DNA from: Bacteroidales bacterium UBA3290
Lineage (GTDB): Bacteria; Bacteroidota; Bacteroidia; Bacteroidales; UBA932
Length of the DNA: 61,937 nt
Direction: 5' to 3'
Assembly: GCA_002361615.1 (NCBI GenBank)
Contig: DETK01000035.1
Location: 26,508-88,444, forward strand
In this document: in pieces, positions 8,895 through 17,857 of the stretch
How positions within the stretch are numbered: the stretch's first letter is position 1
How the letters are laid out: every line of letters starts with the position of its first letter
Position numbers and translations under genes: made by a program
The notes under the pieces: model-generated
What the model was told of the DNA's origin: nothing
The model's input: the letters and a program-made list of their open reading frames with translations, nothing else
Databases searched by the model: none

Positions 8895-10208
8895 ATGAAA
8901 AAGTTTGCTATCATTCTCCTGACCCTGCTGCTCGCAGTACCCGGATTCGCGCAGGGACGTTATGGAAAGGACAGCGCGGAATGCGTGAAGTATCTTTCCT
9001 ACTATTCCGAGCTCGTGAAGCAGAACAACCTCAAGGATGCCGCTCCTTTCTGGCGCCAGGCCTTCAGCCTCTGCCCGCCGACCGCGAACCAGAACATGCT
9101 CATCAACGGTCAGCGGATCATGCGCTATGAGATTCCGCAGAACAAGAAGGATCCCGCCCGTTACAAGGAACTCGTGGACACCCTGCTCATGCTGAGCGAC
9201 GTTCGTGCCCAGTACTATCCCAAGTACAGAGTAAAGAGCCTCGACAACAAGGCCATCGACGTGATCAACTACTTCGATTCCGACTACGAGACCCAGTACA
9301 AGCTCCTGACCGAGGTCCTCACCGAGATCAAGTCCGAGGCCAGCCCGGCCGTCTTCGTCAACCAGATGCAGTCAGCTGTCGCCATGTACCGCAACGAGAA
9401 GCTCTCTCCGGAAGACGTGATGAACAACTACACCACCATCTCCGGCTACCTCGACGACAAGATCGACTCGAGCAACGATCCGGAATACCGCGGTGCCAAG
9501 CAGAGCGTCGAATCGATCCTGATCGACAGCGGCGTTGCTTCCTGCGACAACCTGGTGAGCCTCTACACCCCCCGCTTCGAAGCCAACCCGAACGACGAGG
9601 CGCTCCTGACCAACATGGTCAAGATGCTCTCCAAGAGCGAGTGTATGAACACCGACCTGTTCCTCCGCTCGATTGTGGCCCTCAACGAGATCAACCCGAC
9701 CGCCAGCTCGGTCTACGGCCTCTACCGCCTCTACTCCTCGCGTGACGAGAACACGAAGGCCGCCGAAGCCCTCGAGCGCGCCATCAGCCTCCTCAATCCG
9801 GAAGATGTGCAGACCAAGGCCGACTATACTTTCGAACTGGCTACGTACTACTTCAAGAAATGCGGCAAGGCCGCCTCTGCCGTAGCCAAGGCAAAGGAAG
9901 CCGCCGAGATCGACGAGTCGTATCGCGGCAAGTCCTATCTGCTGATCGGAACCATCTGGGGTGCACAGAAATGCGGTGGCGACGAAGTCAGCAGCCGCGC
10001 CCACTTCTGGGTGGCCGTCGACTACCTGCAGCGCGCCGCTTCGGCCGACGCTTCGGTGGCTGAAGAAGCCAACAGCCTGGCCGCTCAGTACCGCCGCTAC
10101 TTCCCGAAGACGGAAGACGCCTTCTTCCTCGACATCACCGACGGCAGCCGCTACACGGTTTCCTGCGCCGGCATGACCGAAAGCACGACGGTCCGTACCA
10201 ACAAATAG
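8895..10208 (+). CDS. Secreted helical-repeat (TPR-like) protein
   Basis: A 437-residue protein with a signal peptide (MKKFAIILLTLLLAVPGFAQ). The rest is helical, with TPR-like pairs such as YYSELVKQNNLKDAAPFWRQ and KAAEALERAISLLNPEDVQ, and a serine/threonine-rich tail. It begins 25 bp after the barrel gene and is followed directly by lptC, so it is probably a periplasmic partner in envelope assembly. Conserved synteny with OmpP1, lptC and ppiD in this phylum supports that role, but no enzymatic motif is seen. Confidence 0.75.
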   Translation: MKKFAIILLTLLLAVPGFAQGRYGKDSAECVKYLSYYSELVKQNNLKDAAPFWRQAFSLCPPTANQNMLINGQRIMRYEIPQNKKDPARYKELVDTLLMLSDVRAQYYPKYRVKSLDNKAIDVINYFDSDYETQYKLLTEVLTEIKSEASPAVFVNQMQSAVAMYRNEKLSPEDVMNNYTTISGYLDDKIDSSNDPEYRGAKQSVESILIDSGVASCDNLVSLYTPRFEANPNDEALLTNMVKMLSKSECMNTDLFLRSIVALNEINPTASSVYGLYRLYSSRDENTKAAEALERAISLLNPEDVQTKADYTFELATYYFKKCGKAASAVAKAKEAAEIDESYRGKSYLLIGTIWGAQKCGGDEVSSRAHFWVAVDYLQRAASADASVAEEANSLAAQYRRYFPKTEDAFFLDITDGSRYTVSCAGMTESTTVRTNK

Positions 10209-10838
10209 TTGAGAAGGTCCCTTCACTACAGACACTGCACGATGGCTGCCGCACTCGCGGCGGCCATCGTGTCGTTGTTTTCCTGCGGCGAACCTGAGTC
10301 GCCGGATTTCGATTTCGAGCAGACCCCCGTCCAGGTGGTCCGCGACATGAGCATCCTGCAGACCGACCGGGGCGAAGCCACGATGCGCATGCACGCGCCA
10401 CTGATGCAGCGCTTCAATTTCTTCAAGGATTCGCTCCAGCAATCCTATGAACTCTACTCCGACGGCTTCTTCGTCGATGCCTATACCGAAAACGGCCAGC
10501 TCGAGACGACCATCACCGCCGAACAGGCCAAACACGTGACCACACAGGGCCGCGAATCCTGGAGCGCCTTCGGTAACGTCGTAGTAATCAACCACATCAA
10601 GGGTGAGAAAATGGAGACCGACACCCTTTACTGGAACCAGGCCGAAAAGCAGATCTACACCGACTGCTATGTGCGCCTGACCTCCGACAGCGGTATGCTC
10701 CAGGGTTATGGCATGACCTCCGACGAGCGAGCCCGCAATTCGGTCATTTTGCGTCCCTTCGACTGGTACGCCGTGGAGCGCGACTCCACGTATTCCTACA
10801 TCGATACCCTCAATCAGATGGGTCCGAGGAGAAAATAA
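10209..10838 (+). CDS. lptC: LPS export protein LptC (lipoprotein form)
   Basis: A 209-residue protein with the single OstA/LptC beta-jellyroll pattern (ATMRMHAPLMQRFNF, DGFFVDAYTENGQLETTITAEQA, ESWSAFGNVVVINHIKGEKMETDTLYWNQAEKQIYTD, split here by short gaps). LptC passes LPS from the LptBFG extractor to LptA. The TTG at 10209, immediately after the preceding stop, is preferred because it supplies a basic n-region (MRRSLHYRH) before the hydrophobic stretch and the lipobox SLFSC; the ATG at 10242 would leave an uncharged signal. Enterobacterial LptC is a single-span membrane protein, so lipidation is a phylum trait. The next gene has its own promoter. Confidence 0.82.
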   Translation: MRRSLHYRHCTMAAALAAAIVSLFSCGEPESPDFDFEQTPVQVVRDMSILQTDRGEATMRMHAPLMQRFNFFKDSLQQSYELYSDGFFVDAYTENGQLETTITAEQAKHVTTQGRESWSAFGNVVVINHIKGEKMETDTLYWNQAEKQIYTDCYVRLTSDSGMLQGYGMTSDERARNSVILRPFDWYAVERDSTYSYIDTLNQMGPRRK

Positions 10839-10889
10839 TCCGTTTTTCTGCATTTTTTCTCATTTTCCGACTCAACGTTTTACCGCCTT

Positions 10890-10923
10890 TTTGCATCTAA
10901 TAACTGATTTTTGTGTACTTTTG
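10890..10923 (+). promoter_or_regulatory. Promoter of the PpiD-like gene
   Basis: TTTG (10890-10893), a 22-bp spacer and TACTTTTG (10916-10923), in a 150-bp gap that otherwise holds only A/T-rich sequence. The start codon is 66 bp downstream of the box. Confidence 0.6.
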
Positions 10924-10988
10924 CACTTCATCCCCGAAAGGGCCTGATTGGATAGTAACACAAAGATTAATAACTAAAACTAAACACA

Positions 10989-13046
10989 ATGGCGGTATTA
11001 GAGAAAATTCGCGTCAAATTCGGAATTTTAATCACAGTACTCGTCGCGCTGGCGCTCCTGTCGTTCATCCTCGATCCGACGACGCTGCGTTCAGCCTTCG
11101 ATCGCTTTTCATCAGACAACAAAGTCGGTACGATGAACGGTAAGTCCGTGTCGTACAAAGAGTTCTATGAGGAGCTCAATACCTATACAGAGATTGCCAA
11201 GATGATGGGCCAGAACCCCTCTTCCGAGGAACAGCAGGCCCAGCTGCGCGACGCAGCCTGGCAGTCCATTTTCGACAACGAAGTCTTCATCCCGAAGGCT
11301 GAGGCGGCCGGCCTGTCCGTCGGTGAGGAAGAGATGCTCGACCTCACGCAGGGCAACAACATCTCCCCGGTTCTCCTCCAGCAGGGTCTCTTCCTCGACC
11401 GCGACGGCAATTTCAGCCGCGAAACCCTGGTCGATTTCGTGCAGTCCATCGACTCCGACGACTCCGGCAACTCCGCCGCCTACTGGTCTTTCCTCGAAGA
11501 AGGCGTCTTCCGCAACCAGCTGTATGCCAAGTACGCTTCCCTTATGGAAAAGAGCGATGTGCTGAGCGACCTTGAAAAGGCCCGCCTCGTGGCCGACGGC
11601 AACGTCACGGCCGATGTGGACTTCGTCTTCGAACCCATCTCCTTCGTAACCGACAGCACGGTCAAAGTCTCCTCTGAGGAGATCCGCCGCTACTTCAACG
11701 ACCACAAGGAGCAGTTCAAGCAGCCCGCCAACCGCGACATCGAATACGTGATGTGGGAAGTGGTTCCCTCCGCGCAGGACTATGCCGACACCAAAGCCGA
11801 GTTCGACGCCCTCTACGAGGACTTCGCCAAGGCCGACAACCTGAAAGCCTTCGTGACCCTGAACTCCGACAGCAAGTGGAACCCGTACTACTTCACGGAA
11901 GACCAGCTCTCCGTCACTCCGGAATTCCAGCAGACCGCCTTCCACGCGCCGGTCGGTACGGTCAGCCCCGTCGTCACGGAAGACAAAGCCTACGCCGCGA
12001 TGCGCGTGGCCGATGTCCGGATGATGGCCGACTCCGCACACGTATATTATAAGGTATATCCTTACTCCCAGGAAGCCGAAGCCGACGTCTTCGTCAACGA
12101 CCAGCTCCGCAAGACCGATATTTCCCAGTTCACCGAAATGGGCTGGATCACCCAGGACTTCATTCTGGCCAACGGACTCAACGAACTCGACGCTGCTTTC
12201 GATTCCCCGCAGAAAGTCTTCAAGGTTAAAAATGTGAACAACCAGGCCATCCTCGCCGTCTATGTTCCCGAGCGGACCAAAGCGCTCAAGAAAGTGCAGG
12301 TGGCAACCCTGATGAAGAACGTCCTTCCTTCCGATGAAACCTACCGCGACTTCCAGATGAAGGCCGTGGAGTTCGCCGATGCCTGTGATGGCAAGTACGA
12401 GAACTTCCAGAAGCTTTCCCAGGAGCAGAATCTGCCGGTGATACCTATTAATAATATGCTGCAGACAAACCGCCGCATCGGCCCCGCCGACAATGCACGC
12501 GAAGTGGTCTCCTGGGTCTTCGACAAGAAGACCAAAGCCGGCCAGGTTTCCGACCTGAAAATCGTCGACAACAAGTACTACTTTGTTACAGCTGTAACCA
12601 AAGTCCGCAAGGAAGGCTACGCCGACATCCAGGATGTCGCGTCCGATATCAGCTCGCTGCTCAAGGCCCGCAAAACGGTTGCCGTGAAGCTTGACGAAGT
12701 CAAAGAGAAAATCGCCGGCCTGACGACGCTCGAACAGGTGGCCGAGACGCTCGGCACCACGGTGAGCCACTATCCCGGCATCTCCTTTGGCTCGACGCAG
12801 TTCAACCAGAATGACCCCGCTCTCGTGGGCGCCGTTGCGGCCGCTCCGGAGGGAACCATCCAGACAGTGGGGGGCAATGTCGGTGTCTATGTCTTCGAAG
12901 TTTCCAACCGCAAGGCCGGCAACTTCTTCTCCGAGAACGACGCAGCGACCCAGCTCGCCCGCAAGGCATCCTGGCATAACAGCATTTTACAGTCCGTAAT
13001 TGCCAATGAGGCAGATATTAAAGACAATAGAGCAAGATTTTTTTAA
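10989..13046 (+). CDS. Membrane-anchored peptidyl-prolyl isomerase, SurA/PpiD family
   Basis: A 685-residue protein with one transmembrane segment near the N terminus (about residues 12-29) after a short cytoplasmic stretch, the PpiD layout. The SurA_N-like region follows (NGKSVSYKEFYEELNTYTEIAKMMG), then a parvulin-like region around 230-350 and a second C-terminal segment. It should act as a periplasmic chaperone for newly exported proteins, fitting its place after the OmpP1-TPR-lptC block. The parvulin active site is poorly conserved, so chaperone activity may outweigh isomerase activity. Some Bacteroidota place a hemolysin/CorC gene between lptC and this one; it is absent here. Confidence 0.85.
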   Translation: MAVLEKIRVKFGILITVLVALALLSFILDPTTLRSAFDRFSSDNKVGTMNGKSVSYKEFYEELNTYTEIAKMMGQNPSSEEQQAQLRDAAWQSIFDNEVFIPKAEAAGLSVGEEEMLDLTQGNNISPVLLQQGLFLDRDGNFSRETLVDFVQSIDSDDSGNSAAYWSFLEEGVFRNQLYAKYASLMEKSDVLSDLEKARLVADGNVTADVDFVFEPISFVTDSTVKVSSEEIRRYFNDHKEQFKQPANRDIEYVMWEVVPSAQDYADTKAEFDALYEDFAKADNLKAFVTLNSDSKWNPYYFTEDQLSVTPEFQQTAFHAPVGTVSPVVTEDKAYAAMRVADVRMMADSAHVYYKVYPYSQEAEADVFVNDQLRKTDISQFTEMGWITQDFILANGLNELDAAFDSPQKVFKVKNVNNQAILAVYVPERTKALKKVQVATLMKNVLPSDETYRDFQMKAVEFADACDGKYENFQKLSQEQNLPVIPINNMLQTNRRIGPADNAREVVSWVFDKKTKAGQVSDLKIVDNKYYFVTAVTKVRKEGYADIQDVASDISSLLKARKTVAVKLDEVKEKIAGLTTLEQVAETLGTTVSHYPGISFGSTQFNQNDPALVGAVAAAPEGTIQTVGGNVGVYVFEVSNRKAGNFFSENDAATQLARKASWHNSILQSVIANEADIKDNRARFF

Positions 13047-13083
13047 CATTTTTTCAACAATCGCTGGAAAAATTCCCCAAAAA

Positions 13084-13115
13084 TTTGGACATCTAAAATA
13101 TTATGTCTAATTTTG
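13084..13115 (+). promoter_or_regulatory. Strong promoter for the giant lipoprotein operon
   Basis: TTTG (13084-13087), a 20-bp spacer and TAATTTTG (13108-13115): both Bacteroidota elements at ideal spacing. The leader to the ATG at 13186 is about 65 nt and A/T-rich, ending in a T-run just before the start, typical of well-expressed Bacteroidota genes. Confidence 0.75.
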
Positions 13116-13185
13116 AGGCGATAAACTGTGTAGATATTTATTGTTTAACCAAAAAATCATAAACACACTTAACAAATTTTTTTTT

Positions 13186-16100
13186 ATGAAAAAGATTATT
13201 TATTCACTGGTGATCATGATTGCTGCCGGCAGTCTTTTCACTTCATGTATTGACCAGGCGGAGCCTGTCGGTATCCTCGAGATACGCACCGCCAAGGCCG
13301 ATTACATCCGCGCGCTGAAAGACCTGCGTGCCGCTGACGCCGAGTTCCGTCGCGCCGAGGCTGCCCTCAAGCAGGCCGATGCACGTTACCGTGACGCTGA
13401 GACGGCCTGGATGAATGCCCAGACCGAGAATCAGAATCTCCTCAATGAACTCCAGGCCCTCCTCAATGAGGCCCAGGCTATGGAGAACGAACTCCGTGCC
13501 GCCCAGATCGCTGACGAGATCGCCCGCATGGAAATGAAGATGGAAGAGGACGCCAAACAGCACGAGATCAACATGCTGGATCTCGAGAAGAATCTCAACC
13601 AGGCTGCTGAAGACCTCCGCGTCGCCCTCCGCAACATCGCCCTCCACTCCCAGGACCTGACCAACGACGAGAAACTCGCCGTGGCTGAGGCTGTCGCCAT
13701 GTACGAAGGTATCTTCGAGGTGTACCAGAAGCAGGTTGTGAAGGTTAAGGAAGCAAAGGCTTATTTAGATTCACTTCAGCAGTGGAAACAGCGTTTTGCT
13801 GACAAGGGTTGGGATAGTGATAACCATCAGTATGCTTACAAAGTTAATCTTTGGCAGCGTGAAATTAACAGGGCAACCACCCGTATTGAAAAGGGTAAGG
13901 CTTTGTTGGAAGAAGTTCCCAGTCCGGACGAAATCGACATGAACGAATGGAACGCCGAGCTCGAGGCCATGCAGGCTGAGATCGACGCCCTGACGTACAA
14001 CTTCAACACCACCACGGTCAAGGAAATCGCCGAGTACTATGTGAACAATGTCCACGACGGTGTGAAGGCTTTCAACGACGCTGTCACCGCCTTCCTGGCC
14101 CAGTTCGACGGCTACAACCTCAACCCGCTCACCAAGGCTGAAGAAGCTTTGATTAAAGCCGGTGAGAAGAAGCAGGAAGATTTCAAGCAGCAGATGGCCG
14201 ACTCCATCCAGTTCGCCAAACTGGCAAAGGGCAAGATCAGCCCCCAGACTTTCAACAAGTTCGCTTATCTGCTCAAGAGCTACAAGCAGGAGTCCCCGAT
14301 TTCCAAGGCTGACCCGAAGAACAACATCATGGCCCCGGCCAACGATACGATCAAGATCGTCATGGCCAACCAGTCGATGAAGGACTTCATCTTGGGTAAG
14401 GCCGGCAACGGTGAGAATTCCCAGGAATACAAGTGGACCGACAAGAACAAGGTCGAGCACACCATCTATGCCAACTACGGTCTCTGGGGTGCCTACGACA
14501 TCCTCGAGCGTGAACTCGTCACCAAGCAGAAGGAAGCTGCTTCTCCCGAGAAGATCAAAGAGCTGAAGGACGATGAGCACAAAGCTGACAGCGTATGGAA
14601 AGCCCACCGCCAGATCCTGATCGACGGCCTCGCCAAGTACAAACCGTACACCGACGCTATCGCCAAGTACGAAGCCGCTGTCAAGGAGAACAATACCGGT
14701 GCCAGCGCTATGGTTGAAGCTATCGACGCTCTGACCGAGCAGATCAACATTGTCGCCGACCACACCAGCTGGTCGCTGAATGACTCGACGGCCATCTTCA
14801 ACGCCCTTGTCGCTTTCGCCAAGGCCCGTGAATCCTATCTCGACCTCACCGCCAAACAGATCAAGGAAAAATTCGGTGAGAACGCTGATCCTCGCTACTA
14901 CCACTACACCACCGCTTCCGCACCTGTCGTGATCGACTCCGTGAAGTTCTCCGAGCTGAAGTTCGCTGGCTTCCAGAAGGTGGAAGACCGCGGTACGAAG
15001 GGCAAGGATGGTGCGTATGCTTTCAACAACCTCACCGACGGTTCTAGAAAGTATGATCTCACAGTTGACCACAATGCCTTCGCGGCTGTGATGGAACAGC
15101 TCTTCGGCGTTGAAATGGTCAACAAGGTCAAGGCTGCTACCGTCTCCAAGATTGCCGACGCTGATATGGAAACCGTGTTCAACGATGGTACCAACTATAC
15201 GCCGCTGTACACCCTTTACAAATATGTTCCGGGTGATCCCGCCAAGATCGTGAATCTTGATGATACCCCGTATGTGCCGAAGAACGTCTCTACTGCTAAG
15301 GATGCTGTGAAGGCTGCTGTCAATGACTACATTGATGTCTATAACTCCTTCTGGGCTCAGAGCGTTGCCGCCGCCGGCACTGAGTACGATGCTTACTTCG
15401 CTGCCGTAGAGGCCGATCCGACCGCTACCAAGAAGATTGCCGACGAGAAGAAGAAGGCTGAAAAGGCCATCACCGACCTGCTCGACAGCGATCTCGATCC
15501 TAAGAGCTACACGCTCGCTACCTTCAAGCCGTATGCCGATGAGGCTCCGATCGTGACCTTCACGGGCGCCAACATCGACGAGACCGATGCCATCCTCGCC
15601 ATCCTGACGGGTGTCGATCCCAAGTGCACCGATCGCGAAGACAATGAATACTACAAGACGGGTACACTCACTGGACCTATCAGCAATTCCGCTATCTTCA
15701 AGGATAACAAGACCGACTTCTACAAGTACATGAAGGCTGCCTACGAACTGTGGGCTGCTACCAACGAGGAAATCACCAACGAACTGGCCGCCATCAAGGC
15801 TTGGATTGAGGGTGTCGAGAAGACCTTCGCTGCTGACGCCGAGAAGACCGGTAAGGACGACGAAGATGCATTCAAGGCTTGGAAGAAGGCTTACAAGGCC
15901 GCTACCGATCACGCTGCCGACCTGATTGAATTCATTGCCGCTCTCGCTGAATTCACCGGTGTCGATGAAGAAGGTGAGCCGAACGGTATCGTGATGATCC
16001 TGGGTTCCTATGACGATCCGGATTCCATCACCCCGAACAACTGGTTCGAACTCCTGAACAAGAACATCCTCGGTGACTGCGACGGTTGGATCGAGAATCT

Positions 16101-16692
16101 CGGTGGTGCCCAGCTCGCACTCGCTGAAGAACTCTTCCCTGACTTCCCTAAGGTCTTCCAGGGCTGGAAGGAAGCTATTGAAGAGTACAACGACGAGAAG
16201 GCTCACCTCGAAATCTTGATGGATGCGTTTAAGGCTGCTTACTATGCTGCTGCCAAGGCTGCTGGTTATGATCAGTTCAATAATGCTGGTAAGGGTGCAG
16301 CAGATTGGGATGCTCTTTATAAAGCATACAAAGAAGCACGTGAGGCTTATGTCAACAAAATCAAAGCCCAGATTAAGGAGCAGACTGAGATTATTGACAC
16401 CTACTCTAAGAAGATTGCTGATTACTGGAGCGAGATTCCTACCATTGACATAGAAATTGCAGATGCTCAGGCTAATTTGGTTATCGAACAGCATCGTTTG
16501 ACGGCCCTTGAGCAGGCTCTTGCCCTTGCCAAGGCCAACATGGAGAAGATTCTCGAGTATGTCCAGAGCCAGGATGCCAACTTCGTGCTGCTGAACGCTT
16601 ACGCTAACAATACCGCTGTTGACGCTGAAGCGCTTGCTGCCGCTCTCGATGCACTCAAGAGCCTCGGTATCTCGATCCCGGGTATCATCTAA
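13186..16692 (+). CDS. Giant coiled-coil lipoprotein (1168 aa), function unknown
   Basis: MKKIIYSLVIMIAAGSLFTSC gives a lipoprotein signal with lipobox LFTSC; an in-frame start at 13141 precedes the signal and is rejected. The protein is very rich in Ala, Lys, Glu and Asp. Residues about 25-250 are heptad-like coiled coil (ALKQADARYRDAETAWMNAQ), the middle 700 residues are mixed with many acidic loops, and residues about 1040-1140 return to coiled coil (EQTEIIDTYSKKIADYWSE) before a short GISIPGII end. No catalytic motif is seen. Base composition switches inside the gene: 13738-13915 and 16210-16500 are clearly more A/T-rich than their surroundings, and these encode the two coiled-coil arms. 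The strong promoter and the barrel gene 52 bp downstream suggest an abundant surface structure. I do not recognise the family. Confidence 0.8.
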   Translation: MKKIIYSLVIMIAAGSLFTSCIDQAEPVGILEIRTAKADYIRALKDLRAADAEFRRAEAALKQADARYRDAETAWMNAQTENQNLLNELQALLNEAQAMENELRAAQIADEIARMEMKMEEDAKQHEINMLDLEKNLNQAAEDLRVALRNIALHSQDLTNDEKLAVAEAVAMYEGIFEVYQKQVVKVKEAKAYLDSLQQWKQRFADKGWDSDNHQYAYKVNLWQREINRATTRIEKGKALLEEVPSPDEIDMNEWNAELEAMQAEIDALTYNFNTTTVKEIAEYYVNNVHDGVKAFNDAVTAFLAQFDGYNLNPLTKAEEALIKAGEKKQEDFKQQMADSIQFAKLAKGKISPQTFNKFAYLLKSYKQESPISKADPKNNIMAPANDTIKIVMANQSMKDFILGKAGNGENSQEYKWTDKNKVEHTIYANYGLWGAYDILERELVTKQKEAASPEKIKELKDDEHKADSVWKAHRQILIDGLAKYKPYTDAIAKYEAAVKENNTGASAMVEAIDALTEQINIVADHTSWSLNDSTAIFNALVAFAKARESYLDLTAKQIKEKFGENADPRYYHYTTASAPVVIDSVKFSELKFAGFQKVEDRGTKGKDGAYAFNNLTDGSRKYDLTVDHNAFAAVMEQLFGVEMVNKVKAATVSKIADADMETVFNDGTNYTPLYTLYKYVPGDPAKIVNLDDTPYVPKNVSTAKDAVKAAVNDYIDVYNSFWAQSVAAAGTEYDAYFAAVEADPTATKKIADEKKKAEKAITDLLDSDLDPKSYTLATFKPYADEAPIVTFTGANIDETDAILAILTGVDPKCTDREDNEYYKTGTLTGPISNSAIFKDNKTDFYKYMKAAYELWAATNEEITNELAAIKAWIEGVEKTFAADAEKTGKDDEDAFKAWKKAYKAATDHAADLIEFIAALAEFTGVDEEGEPNGIVMILGSYDDPDSITPNNWFELLNKNILGDCDGWIENLGGAQLALAEELFPDFPKVFQGWKEAIEEYNDEKAHLEILMDAFKAAYYAAAKAAGYDQFNNAGKGAADWDALYKAYKEAREAYVNKIKAQIKEQTEIIDTYSKKIADYWSEIPTIDIEIADAQANLVIEQHRLTALEQALALAKANMEKILEYVQSQDANFVLLNAYANNTAVDAEALAAALDALKSLGISIPGII

Positions 16693-16743
16693 TCAAGCGA
16701 ATAATCTTATAACCAACAAAAACACGTTTTTAAAACGGACAAT

Positions 16744-17703
16744 ATGTTGAAAAGATTAAGCATACTTATCATGACAATCCTTATGGTTGTGCCTGCAGTG
16801 GCACAACCTAAGGAGGGTTGTGAGTGTGTGTTTGCACCGAAGGCAGGACAGTTCCAGTTCCAGCTGAATGTAGGTACGGGTCAGTTCTTCAATGACTTCA
16901 CGGGCCTGTATTACATGCTTCCGGACGAGGACGGTACGGCGATCGGCATCGGCCGCGATGCCAACACGCTGGAGCCGGGTACGTTCGGCAACGCCTACAT
17001 CAGCGGTGACCTCTCAACCCTGCTGACGAACACCGGCAGCCTCAACTTCATGACGAGGAACTGGTCGGTGGGAATGAAACTGTTCCTTACGGATCACATC
17101 AACATCAACCTGTCGGGTGCATACATCCTGAACATGCAGCCGAGCAAGCCTTTCCAGGAAGGTGAGCGCTATGACATCGCCGGTCTGAACTTCAAGGACT
17201 ACGATATCAGCGTTACCCCGGCCACCGTGGCCCCGGGCGACGACTATGCGCAGAAAGCCATCCTCGGTGCAGTGACGAACCGGTTGATGGTGCAGTTGGG
17301 AACGGAGTACTACTTCAACACGAAGAACGAGCGCATCTTCCCGTATCTGGGCGTATTCGGCCAGTTCAAGATGGCGCGCATCGAGAGCTTCTACCCGTAC
17401 ACGGGACAGTTCATGCCGACGGACTATCCGGCTGGTGAAGGCTATCCCGATATGGTGAACGAAGAGGTTGACCTCTATCGTACATCGCGTGGCGGCCAGG
17501 CTCTCGGCTTCGGAGGTGGTATCAACTTCGGTGTGGAATACGCGTTGATGGAAGGTTTGTTCGTAGGTATCGAGGTCGCGCCGGTGTGCTATCAGTACAC
17601 GCTCCTCCACCTTGAGGTCGGCGGCCAGGATCCGTACTACGCTTCGAACCACAATCTCCGCGCATTCGCATTCCCGCAACTCACATTCGGATTCAGATTC
17701 TAA
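16744..17703 (+). CDS. Outer-membrane beta-barrel protein, partner of the giant lipoprotein
   Basis: A 319-residue protein with a signal peptide (MLKRLSILIMTILMVVPAVAQ). Alternating amphipathic strands (GQFQFQLNVGTGQFFND, NWSVGMKLFLTDHININLS, MVQLGTEYYFNTKNERIFPYL) and a C-terminal phenylalanine (LTFGFRF) mark an outer-membrane barrel. It follows the giant lipoprotein by 52 bp with no promoter between, and ends the operon at a good terminator, so the two are probably made together and may form one envelope complex. It resembles small porin-like proteins; the pore or ligand is unknown. Confidence 0.8.
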   Translation: MLKRLSILIMTILMVVPAVAQPKEGCECVFAPKAGQFQFQLNVGTGQFFNDFTGLYYMLPDEDGTAIGIGRDANTLEPGTFGNAYISGDLSTLLTNTGSLNFMTRNWSVGMKLFLTDHININLSGAYILNMQPSKPFQEGERYDIAGLNFKDYDISVTPATVAPGDDYAQKAILGAVTNRLMVQLGTEYYFNTKNERIFPYLGVFGQFKMARIESFYPYTGQFMPTDYPAGEGYPDMVNEEVDLYRTSRGGQALGFGGGINFGVEYALMEGLFVGIEVAPVCYQYTLLHLEVGGQDPYYASNHNLRAFAFPQLTFGFRF

Positions 17704-17734
17704 AAACCTGACGCGAGTCAGTACTGAAAAAATA

Positions 17735-17770
17735 AAGGGTGATCTTTCATGGTCACCCTTCATTTTTTAT
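17735..17770 (+). terminator. Rho-independent terminator after the barrel gene
   Basis: AAGGGTGA (17735-17742) pairs with TCACCCTT (17753-17760), followed by CATTTTTTAT. It closes the plus-strand run that started at ruvB. Confidence 0.8.
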
Positions 17771-17794
17771 ATTCGTCCGGGCTCCGCTGGCTCT

Positions 17795-17841
17795 GGTTTT
17801 CGTTCTGAACAGCAAAGAAAATGCTGTTCAGCCCGAAAACC
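17795..17841. repeat. Palindromic element R4, copy 1
   Basis: Outer arms GGTTTTCG (17795-17802) and CGAAAACC (17834-17841) and inner arms CTGAACAGCA (17805-17814) and TGCTGTTCAG (17822-17831) make a long near-perfect hairpin. A diverged copy in opposite orientation lies at 26252-26297; similarity extends outside the hairpin (CACCCGC...CTCCAC...CGGCCG on one side, CTCTGG on the other). It sits between the terminator and the 3' end of the minus-strand permease gene. Confidence 0.8.
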
Positions 17842-17857
17842 ACCCGCCGCTCCACAC

